From contig JAYJMM010000034.1 of the NCBI GenBank assembly GCA_037349105.1, positions 124,001 to 188,000 on the forward strand: DNA of 64,000 nt. Reading direction: 5' to 3'. Below are positions 9,162 to 18,267 of the stretch, piece by piece. The DNA comes from Limnomonas spitsbergensis. Lineage: Eukaryota > Chlorophyta > Chlorophyceae > Chlamydomonadales. Position numbers and translations under genes: made by a program. Numbering within the stretch: position 1 is the stretch's first letter; every line of letters starts with the position of its first letter. Below the pieces are notes generated by a model. The model searched no databases. It saw only the letters and a list, made by a program, of their open reading frames with translations, and had not been told where the DNA came from.

Positions 9162-9638
9162 CTTACTGCAGTAGCCGTTGTAATGTGCGCTGAAAGTGCA
9201 GCGGCATCCGTCCGCCTTACTGCCAAGGCATGAGCTGGAGGCAGAGGAGGTGGTAGCCCTGCCACTCGATGACCCACCCGCCGGGCTGGCATGCACGCGG
9301 CAGTAGCCGTTGGGTTGGGCGCTGAATGTGCAGTCGCATCCGTCAGCCTTACTGCCAAGGCATGAGCTGGAGGCGGAGGAGGTGGTAGCCCTGCCACTCG
9401 ATGACCCACCCGCCGGGCTGGCATGCACGCGGCAGTAGCCGTTGGGTTGGGCGCTGAATGTGCAGTCGCATCCGTCAGCCTTACTGCCAAAGCATGAGCT
9501 GGAGGCGGAGGAGGTGGTGGCCCTGCCACTCGATGACCCACCCGCCTGGCTGGCATGCACGCGGCAGTAGCCGTTGGGTTGGGCGCTGAATGTGCAGTCG
9601 CATCCGTCAGCCTTGACGCCCCGGCAGGTTGCCGTCAT
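9162..9638 (-). pseudogene. 5' part of interrupted Cys/His-module gene
   Basis: Minus-strand frame starting at ATG 9638-9636 (in-frame TAG two codons upstream). It encodes MTATCRGVKADGCDC and then near-perfect 44-residue (132-bp) modules. Each module has the pattern C-x7-C-x-C-x9-C-x2-H, e.g. KADGCDCTFSAQPNGYCRVH, joined by Ser/Ala/Gly linkers. The spacing resembles small zinc-binding modules of the 'C..G..C...G.YC..H' kind (DUF5763-like); zinc binding is inferred. The frame runs into the retrotransposon after GYCSK. Skipping the element and one target copy, it continues in frame at 2037 with HASQAGG, matching the other modules. Originally there were five modules followed by the GIY-YIG-like exon. 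The gene is probably disabled in this allele. Confidence 0.7.
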
Positions 9639-9954
9639 TGCCTAGATAGAGATGCAGCGATTAATTCTGTGAGCCAGATCTCATGGTTGTTTCTGAGCAG
9701 GTAGTCATTAAAAGCTCAAATTGCAGGGCACCTGATACCTAGCTGCTCATATGGAAAATCATTTAACGACCTACTATATTGTAATTTAAGCACCGTTTAT
9801 CCGTCGGAAATCGACAAGACTGTTCATTTACCCTACCAGCCGGGTAGTGATGGTGCGGATGGGGCACGTACGTCCATGAGGCGTATCTTTCTTTCCGACT
9901 CACTCTACTCAGCTTGCTTGCAGACAGTGCGGCTTGGGGCAATGCATGGGAGGA
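9639..9954. other. Non-coding stretch
   Basis: Upstream flank of the minus-strand Cys/His-module gene. No convincing reading frame, RNA gene or repeat seen. It may contain that gene's promoter, but no clear TATA element was found. Confidence 0.4.
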
Positions 9955-10250
9955 CAGGATTGGCATGCCGGGTGCTTTCCACCAGACTCATCTGTGCTGT
10001 TTGTTTGTCAGACGAATCAGCGAGAGCGGAGCGACCAGCGGAAGGCGCTTGCGCCTGCAGGGAGTATTAAGGAGCAGCTGGCCAGCTGGGTGATCAGGAG
10101 CGGCATAGAGGGAAGCAGCGGCGAACAGCGTAGGCTCAAGCAGGGGGTCGTGCGTGACTGACTGTCTTTGTTTGCCTTGCTGGTTACCCCTTCCTTCGCT
10201 CTGGCTGGCCTTTTCGAAAAGGCTTTGTGCGATTGTTTCACTTCGTAACT
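9955..10250 (+). pseudogene. Displaced copy of ankyrin-RING exon 5 with flanking intron
   Basis: Aligns to 21900-22180: the end of intron 4, exon 5 (CGAGAGCGGAGCGACCAGCGG here) and its donor plus early intron 5, including the GCCTTTTCGAAAAGGC palindrome. Splice signals and intron are retained, so it arose by DNA duplication, not retroposition. Exon spacing is altered and there is no surrounding gene, so it is a non-functional fragment. It lies just upstream of the secreted lectin gene. Confidence 0.75.
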
Positions 10251-10567
10251 CTCAAAGAGGCCGGCCAAGTACGGTATTTGCAAACGAGCTGAATCTGCAA
10301 AAAACGCTCCGACTGGATAATGTCGATCTGATATAAGTTGAAATGATCCCGCTCCGGCTCTCCCCTTTAAGCATATCCCCACGCTGCACGCAGCAGCTGA
10401 ACTGGCGTCAGACAGGGCAAATAAGTTGGCCCGGTCAACCCGGGCCGGGGAGACGCGCAGCTGCTGCTGTTGCAACCCGGGCCAGGGAGACGCAGCAGCA
10501 GCCTTCCAACGCTGCCTTCCAAATACGGGACTGGACTCCGGCAGCAAAGAAGCAGACATCCTGCCTC

Positions 10568-10575
10568 TATAAAAG
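10568..10575 (+). promoter_or_regulatory. TATA box of the secreted lectin gene
   Basis: TATAAAAG lies 56 bases upstream of the ATG at 10624. Transcription starting about 25-30 bases downstream would begin at about 10595-10605. That excludes the out-of-frame ATG at 10580 and makes 10624 the first AUG of the message. Confidence 0.55.
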
Positions 10576-10623
10576 AGGCATGGCCGGAGCTCCAACAACA
10601 CTGATATCGAGCACTTCGACTCC

Positions 10624-13600
10624 ATGACGCCTTCCTATGTTTGCGCCTTCATGGTGTCGATCCTCGTCGTCATCACCGCACCTGGCTCTCAAGTGTACGG
10701 TGGGTCACCATGCCCTTATCTGAGCCCTTTCTTGTTGATCTTGTACATCGCCACTGAAATCATAAAAAAAGTGGCTTGGCGATCCCATGCATGTGCACTG
10801 CCCTCTGTTGCCGCATTCCATGATGCCGATCTGCAAGTACGCTCATTCGGAACAGGCCATGGCTGTGAGCACAAGCTCGTCCAGTATTGCATGTTGTGTT
10901 CGTTTTACTTTGCACACCCGCGCCGGGACGTTTGGCCTGCCGTTGTGCTTCCACCACTCGCACAGTCGCACTCGACCCATATGATCAATTCTTCAAATGT
11001 TGAGGGTTTAGGATGAAATACCTGAATCGGCGGTGAATCATCATATCATACCTCAAGCCACGCTCAGGCGTTTTCCTTCTTTCTTGCCGTAAGCAGCCTA
11101 ATCTTCTGGTGTGCGCTGCGCAGGAGCACGCGTGCTGACCACCGCCAATTCCACCGAGCCCTCCTCGACGTCCGAGTTGCCAACTTCCTCGGAACTTCTG
11201 CCTTTCAGCAACGAGCTTCCAGTCTCAAACGACCCGGCAGCGAACACAACCAATGAGACGCGCCGGAGCCTGTTAGGTATGTTACCATGTGCCGTCACAC
11301 CATGCAGCCACTCTATCTATCCTCCATGATGGCATGTATGACTGATTACCTTACCAGTCCACCAAGGCACACATCCATCCTCTCAGTTTTGGTTCAAATT
11401 CTTCAAAGCCTCATCCAGAGTCTAGTATGTTTTAGTCCAGGGCTCCCTCATCGGCCAGACATAAAGCTGCTCCTGGCCCCAAGCCATGCTTGTGATGTAG
11501 CTGAATTGTAGCTGAATCCTTATCATTTGTGCCGACATAATCATTGGTGTGGATATGTGCAGGAACACGCAAGCTGGCATCTGCCAATTCTACTGATGAG
11601 CCCTTTTATACGTCCGAGCTGCCAGTGCCAGTGCTGCCTTTCAGCAACGACCTCCCAGTTTCAAACGACACAGCAGCGGACAACGTCAATGGGACGCGCC
11701 GGAGCCTGCTAGGTATGCTATCATCTGCCGTCGCAGTGTCACACCATGCAGACTCTCCATCTGTCATCAATGCTTGCATGTTCTTTCCAACACACTCCCA
11801 AGTGATTCACCGCGTACCGGTATACTCCTCTCAATTTATCTTAAATTCCATCAAGACCTGACCAGATGGTGCAGCTTCACACTCAGTTTTTTTCATTCTA
11901 TGGCCTAGTGCTCCCCATGTGGCCACTGGCCAGAAGTAAGAAGTAAGAACTACGTATGGTTTCCAATCCACTGGCCAGACAACAAGCTGCTTGTGCATGC
12001 GGCTGTGCTTTGTCCGACTGTCTCCACTAGCCTCATAGGACATAGCGGCATACATCTTAAGGTGGTCTGTAACTGAGCACAAACAGCGCTGAGTTTCTCC
12101 TGAATACATGTGCTGGCAAACAGGATGTACGTCCGATGTGTACTCCAACTGCCCTGCATGGGCCAAAGCTGGATTTTGTGACCCGCAGTGGTATGTCGGC
12201 AACCGAGCGGTCGGAAACGATCTGTGCCAGACCTCATGCGGCCGTTGCGGTGAGCACAAATCTGTCCCCGAAAGCGCCTGTGTCAGATTCATAACAGATA
12301 TGAGAAATGAGATACACCCATGCATTTGTACCTTTCCTGACAATCCCCCCCCACACACCCCAAGTTTCACTACAACATAATGCTGCTTGTGTCCATCTTT
12401 TGCAGGCACAGCCGTTGGTGCAGACCTCACATACATCAGGACTGCAAACACCCATACTGGCCGCGTGGAGATCAGTGTCCTCCGCGGTTCCGACAACTAC
12501 AAGACCTACCAATCTGCGAATGGCCTCTTAATGAGCCAATCCTACTTCTCCCTCACCAATGCCTGGTACACCTCCTCAGCTTTCACATACCTCATTGCCA
12601 ACAATACCGACCTGTACATTGTCAAGTACTTGGGAGACACCGGCAAGACGGAGTTGCACCGCATCAGCAGTAGCAGCAAGTACCAGACCTTCACTCTCTA
12701 CCAAGCCCTCCCCTTCGCCAAGGACCCGCGCACCACCAAGTTTGCGCTAGGCAGCAACAACGACCTGTATTATTTCTTGATCGGCGGGTCGACAGGGACT
12801 GGACACCCCGAGCTGCACGTCCTCACCAGCGCCAGCAACTACCAGCGCCACTCCGTTGAAGTCGGAATCGGCATGCCCTCCTCCTTCTTGAAGCTCACGG
12901 ACCCCTGGTACACCTCCTCTGCCTTCCAGTTTCTCATTGCCTCCAACAACGACTTGTACCTCGTTAAGTACCAGGGAGGGAGTGGCACAACAGAGGTACA
13001 CATCCTGTCCGCCGCCAGCAACTACCAAACCATCACCTTGAGCACGGTGACTGCCTTCCCCTCAACCAACCCTACTGTCTTCACCTACCACCTGGGGCCT
13101 GAAGACAACCTGTACGGCGTCAAGTACTATGGCGACTCCAAATCGACGGAGGTGCACATCGTTTCACGCACCAGCAATTTCAAGACCTTTGTGCTGCAAA
13201 CGGCGACTGTCTTGGCTGACAGCGGAATCAGCTCCTCCAATTCGTTCTTCCCCAATGCGGATCCAACCAGAGATCCAAACGAAGGTAACAAGAGCGTAAC
13301 CGGTTGACTGGATCAACTTCCCCCCCTGCCCCCAGCCCCTTCCTCCTCATTCCGGCCCACCCGGCCCACCCGCCTCCCATGTGCTTATTGCCTTGCTCTT
13401 TGCACGGGGACTGGCTGTACAACTCGAAACGGCCTGATTAGGGCATCTAGGGATGGTTCATCATATATTAATATTGCATATCCTATGTTTACACGCCCTG
13501 GCCTCATTCAACATCTCACTGCATGCTCCCCTACCTCCTGCCCCAACCACTCTCCCCACCTACTTTCCTGCCTGTCCACCTGCCTGTCCCCCTTACTCCC

Positions 13601-15280
13601 CCCCCCCCATTCCATTCCCCCTTCAAGCCCCCCTGCCTACCCCCCCAAACCTCCCCTCCATGTCTCCTCCCCCTACACAACTCCTTGACTACCTTCTTCT
13701 TGCATGCTGTGCTTGGCCCCCTGCTGCCCCCCCCTGATCCCCGCTAGCCCATCTTGCCTGCCATTCTTGACAAGCCTCGTACACACATACAACAATCCTG
13801 GACCTGAAACCTACCCACCCCTCTAAATCCGCAACCCTAAACCCTGTTATTTTCCCCTTGCCCTCCAGGAGTGCCAAACAGCATGACCACCACTGCTTTC
13901 GGGGCATTCCCCAGGAAGCTGGTCTCCACCAACGGCAAGTACCACATGGATCTGCAGATGGATGGCAACCTGGTCCTGTACAAGAACACGCCGGGAAGTG
14001 CCCCGGGCACGGCCTACTGGTCAACCGGCACCTACCGCAGTCACGTCACTCAGGCCACTCTGATGTTTGAGGTGAGTGGCGCAGTGCAATGCGAATTTTG
14101 ATCAAAATTTTAAAACTTTAAGAGGAAATAGGAAGGGTTCACAAAATAGTTTGAAGGACTTGAGCAAATTCATTGCGGCCCGTAGGGCGCATGCAACTGC
14201 TCTCCGACATGGACTGTATTCGCACGCTGGCCACACGCTCTTGCATCATGTACCGGACGATGTTGCTGCTGCTGCTGCTGCTGCCCTTGGCTGATGCTCT
14301 CCTCAACTTTCCACTCTCTTCTGGTGTCCTCTCTATGTTGATGCACATGTTGTTGATGCCACTTGTTGTTCCACTGACATGCACCCCTTCCCCACACCCC
14401 CAAAACCACTTTTTTCTGACTATGGCTCACTGTTCCACACTGGCGGATGTGCTACTGGATGGATTAATGCGCACTTACATGAGCGCTTTGGCAATGTGAA
14501 GTTTTGTGAAGTTTTTACAGTTTAACAGAGCATCACACTTGATGCATGGGACATGTATTAAATGTATTAAAACTTGGTTTACAATTGGCATGGTGTAATG
14601 TATTAAAACTTGGGGATGTGCCCCTTCCCCCTGTATTCCCGGGCCCATTTCATATCAGTTCCCTTTGGTTGCACGCAGGATGCAGCAGGAGGCGGGAGAC
14701 TCACCCTCACTGTGTTTACGACCAACAATGAAGATCATGTGAAACTTGTTCTGTTTGGGGGAAAAGTATCCGCACCCAGTCCGTATACACTGATCATGCA
14801 GGTTGGTACTTGGGGGGCAGGCTGCTTTAAGGATAGTTCAGGAATGCTCCATAGATCATGTTCAGGAAGGGAAAGGAAAGCTACGCCCTGTGGGAGGCGT
14901 GAGAGTTAAGGAAACAGCGCAGCCTGGGCGGAAGCCACATCCGCGCCGTTACCGTGTTCACTCAGTATTGGTCTCAGCTGAAGGCTGTACCAATCTTGGG
15001 ATCACACACCTCCCTTGGAGGTTCTCAAAGCCTGAGGACTGAGGCTAGATAACTGCTGGAGACATCCGAATGCAGATCAGAATGCTGGAGACGGTGGTCT
15101 GGGCTCCTGACCTCACGTTCTGTTATGACTTTCTGGGGCAGCTTTGAGGGCTGCTGGCTTCTGCTCAGTGAGAAGGATGGCAAGCAAGCCTTTGCACCTG
15201 CCTACGTGCAGGATGATGGCAACCTCGTCATAACCGACTCCAATGGAAGGCCAATGTGGGCAACGGCGACCAACCAATGA
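10624..15280 (+). CDS. Secreted modular protein: ShKT + FG-GAP/VCBS-like repeats + bulb-type lectin
   Basis: Eight exons: 10624-10699, 11124-11276, 11563-11712, 12124-12249, 12406-13284, 13869-14071, 14679-14801, 15149-15280. They join without phase conflict into about 613 residues. Residues 1-25 form a hydrophobic signal peptide. Exons 2 and 3 (26-126) are duplicates of one another, Ser/Thr-rich with several N-glycosylation sequons and both ending TRRSLL. Exon 4 (127-168) is a six-cysteine ShKT domain. Exon 5 (169-461) holds about five ~48-residue repeats with LY.VKY.G....TEVHI.S..SNYQT. Exons 6-8 form a mannose-lectin-like domain with QMDGNLVLY and QDDGNLVIT. Exons 2-5 are all phase 1-1, the classic signature of shuffled extracellular modules. 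It is probably secreted or wall-bound and sugar-binding. The last acceptor (TTTGAG) is atypical, so the exact start of exon 8 is the least certain part. Confidence 0.82.
12124..12249 (+). other. ShKT domain exon
   Basis: Forty-two codons, phase 1-1, with six cysteines in ShKT order: C-TSD...C-PAWA..G.C...C..S-C-GR-C, ending SCGRC. ShKT domains are common in algal and animal secreted enzymes and are not in themselves evidence of toxicity. The exon sits between the duplicated Ser/Thr exon and the repeat exon. Confidence 0.85.
12406..13284 (+). other. FG-GAP/VCBS-like repeat exon
   Basis: One 293-codon exon with about five imperfect ~48-residue repeats. Recurrent elements are WYTSSAF..LIA.N.DLY, VKY.G.S.TTEVHI.S and SNYQT..L. 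The same phrase (TEVH-I-L...NYQ-F-L) is one I recall from repeats of bacterial and fungal secreted hydrolases, so a beta-propeller-like fold is inferred. The real exon ends at CGAAG|GTAACA; reading on to the in-frame stop at 13307 is an intron-retention artefact. Confidence 0.65.
13869..15280 (+). other. Bulb-type (B_lectin) mannose-binding domain, three exons
   Basis: Exons 13869-14071, 14679-14801 and 15149-15280. The QxDxNxVxY mannose-site motif is clear once as QMDGNLVLY and once, slightly altered, as QDDGNLVIT followed by RPMWAT. Between them is a beta-rich stretch (GRLTLTVFTTNN...VKLVLFGG). Two sites rather than the usual three suggest one degenerate subdomain. Confidence 0.8.
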
Positions 15281-16686
15281 AGATGAAGCAAGATGACCGT
15301 TGTGGTGCTGGATTTCCTTGGATGTTTTGAACAGTGCTTGCACTCCCTTCAATCGGCTGCTTGACAAGTTGGAACGGTGGTGACGACCCCCTGGTGACAA
15401 CCAATATAATTTCCTTTACTTTTGGCTGACATTCCGTGAGCACCCTTCATCTAAATTGAGGGATCATGTCAGGAAATATGTCGATCTAGTTTCGCATGGA
15501 CCCGGTACATTTTGGTACATTGGCTATGGCTGTCAGAGATGGTAGCTAGGTAAGACTATCGGAGGAGGTGTGGATGCCATAAATTGAGGAGTTGAGTGGC
15601 TACAGTTTTGGATGCCGGGTATTGAGGAGTTGAGGACTAGAGGAGGAGGAGAGTACTGGCAGTGGTGGTCGCCATGTAGTCGGTTGCCATGTAGTGGAGT
15701 AGTGGTTGCCATGCTGATAGGATGTGTAGTTTGTTTATCAGCGTATCCGGACTGAATCTTGTTGACTCACGAACGGAAGTCACCAGTAGACTCATGAATG
15801 GTAGCTAGCAAACGCCTGGTTGAAGGTCTCTTGTTCGTCATAGACCCTGTCTGGTCTTCCTCAAATTGCGGTCTCGAGATCTTATTTCTTTATACTGCGT
15901 GGACATGATCTTCCGCTTTGCTCATTGTTATAACAACGATGATGCTTGTCGGCCATCCATCCCTGCTTTCCTGTACCTCCTCACCGTCTCATGCAGCATG
16001 GCATGGGAAGAAACGAATAATTTCCTTAAGCCACAACCCTGAACTAAGACATGTAAATTAGCAAAGATAGTTAGAGCAGCCGTGCCGATATCATGCTGCT
16101 GTTCAACGCTGGGGACTTCTTAAAGGTAATAACCTCACTTAACAAACTTTACAGCACCATACCGGCGGAGCGAATAATTCATTTTCTGCCAGCAGATAAA
16201 GGCTGAGTTCATGCGGCTCCCTAGGGCACATGGCATACTTAGCATGGTCCGCAGCTTCAAGTTACAGCGCCAGCCAGAGCTGGTGGTACTCATCTATCAA
16301 GGCAGAGACTCGGAACCCATGCAGACCCTACTAACATTGCTGGCACGACTTCACTCCGTAAGGAGTTTGCCTTCTGGGCCTCAATAATTGCTCAATACTG
16401 CCCAACTGACATTGAGGCGCTTATGCCATGGGCATGGTACACCCGCATTTTCAAATTTAAATTGCCAATCAGGTTGGACACAAGCGTACCACACTTATAG
16501 ACAGTCCAACCAGCCCTCTGGAGGCTGAGCTGTGATATATTATATGTTTGTGGTCAATGCACAGATAAACGCAAGTGTTGCAACGTGGAATCTCGGGCCT
16601 GCATTTCTCGGCCCTTTCTCCACGAGTCAAAGATGCGGTGAATCGAAAATACGCAACGTGAGTAATGGCCGCCTACACAACAATTT

Positions 16687-16771
16687 CGTCAGCCCAGGTG
16701 CTTCGTCAGCCCAGGTGCTTCGTCAGCCCAGGTGCTTCGTCAGCCCAGGTGCTTCGTCAGCCCAGGTGCTG
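16687..16771 (+). repeat. 17-bp tandem repeat, five units
   Basis: CGTCAGCCCAGGTGCTT repeated five times with no visible variation, then diverging into TGCTGCTTTCGG. Perfect identity suggests recent expansion. Confidence 0.9.
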
Positions 16772-18086
16772 CTTTCGGCTTCAATTTGTCCGCAAAGAAA
16801 TGTAGCATACCCGGTACGTTATCGTACATTGATGATTGGATCTGTGACAGGAGGGGAGGGCAGAAATAACTGCTACCCCCCCTGCCAAAATATGATGTAC
16901 CGTATAAGGGGTACGGTTTGTCTACAAGCTGTATTTCATTATGCAAATCAACAGCATTTGCCGAAAGTATGAATCGACGTATCTCTCGTCTCAATCTGGT
17001 GTCTCAAAACAAATATAAGAATCTCGAAATTTACTTTTAATAGGTCCCAACAACACTTCGAAAGGCAGGCGGTGTTGATCAGTTCATGGGCAACGAAGTA
17101 CCGACCACCAGGAGCCAACACGGTTGGTACCCATATGATGGCAAGTGCTGGTAATGGGAGATGAAGGCCTTCACGCGACCTTCGGATGCTCTGGGGATTG
17201 GCAACTCAATCCTTTGCTTGGTGGCTCTTTGACTTGTTTGGGGACTTAAAGAATTCCAAGTTTGCCATGACGGTACCGATAGCAAATTAATTAAATAAAT
17301 GACAGGTCTCCAGGTCTATAATTTCAGATTTGAGAAAAAGGCCACACCAACGCAAAATTGACTATTACCGAAGACATCCTTTGCCTTCGCACCGTTTAAT
17401 GTTAATTTTCTTGCACGGAATAACACGCTGTTTATTAATAAATCATTATAGGGTTGCTCGGCTTAACTTAATTACTAAAATCTGAACAATTTTGCCTGTG
17501 AGTACCGATACCATTCAATTTCCCCACATTTTCCCACCTCGGTGCCGGTGCTCTTTTTTGTGATGCTCCGTGCGTTCCCACCTGCAGCTGCTATGCCTAA
17601 CTCTCGCTAGCGAAGTGCCAGTGTCCATTAAAGAGGCTTTGAGGATCAACATTTAATTATTCATGGCCCCTGCGGCTTAACAAAATCTACTATTTCGCCC
17701 CGCGATTAAAAAATGTAATATTTAATTGCCTCACGCGCAGGCAAAGAACTTCTGCAGTATGGGCTTTTCCCACTCTCCACCAAGCTCTCCACATCTTTTT
17801 TTGCACAATACTGAATTGATCTGGCAGCCAGATCCACATATCAGCCTTGATTGTGGATCGGGATCAGAGTGGCTCATATTTTGGCATACTACGCCTTACC
17901 TGGCCTTGATCTGGCCTTGATTGTAGACCAGAGCTTGGCACCACAAGCATGCAATGAACGCGGTGCAGACCTTAGAATGGAATTTCTGCATGGTGACATA
18001 CAAATTTTAATTCAGGGTAGGAGGAATTGTTGAGCGTAAGGTGACCTATAGAGTTGGGGCATGTGTAGGACTATGCACACGGCGTG

Positions 18087-18114
18087 AAGATCCCACGGGG
18101 GCACGCGGGATCTT
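18087..18114 (+). other. Perfect 8-bp inverted repeat upstream of ankyrin-RING gene
   Basis: AAGATCCC and GGGATCTT separated by 12 bases, about 155 bases before the ATG. It could be a hairpin in a 5' leader or a palindromic protein site. No function can be assigned. Confidence 0.4.
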
Positions 18115-18267
18115 TAGGCTGTATGGGGCAGGGCTCAGCGACTGGCAGCCAGGGTTCATGGGTATGCGGTTCGTGTTATCGTGCACCTGATGTCACAGCG
18201 ACCACAACATTAGAATAAAACCAACCTGATATCCCGAACCTAGTACGAAGACCGACACCGCTCATTG

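Larger units (their letters stand above)
15281..18267. other. Intergenic region between lectin and ankyrin-RING genes
   Basis: About 3 kb with no reading frame I can support. AT content is higher than in the genes. Recognisable contents are a 17-bp tandem repeat at 16687-16771 and a perfect inverted repeat at 18087-18114. The rest is unassigned and should hold the lectin gene's 3' end and the ankyrin-RING promoter. Confidence 0.5.

Noticed and set aside
10017..10625. 202-codon minus-strand ORF
   Set aside because: It spans the displaced ankyrin-RING fragment and the lectin promoter in antisense, with no domain or splice support.
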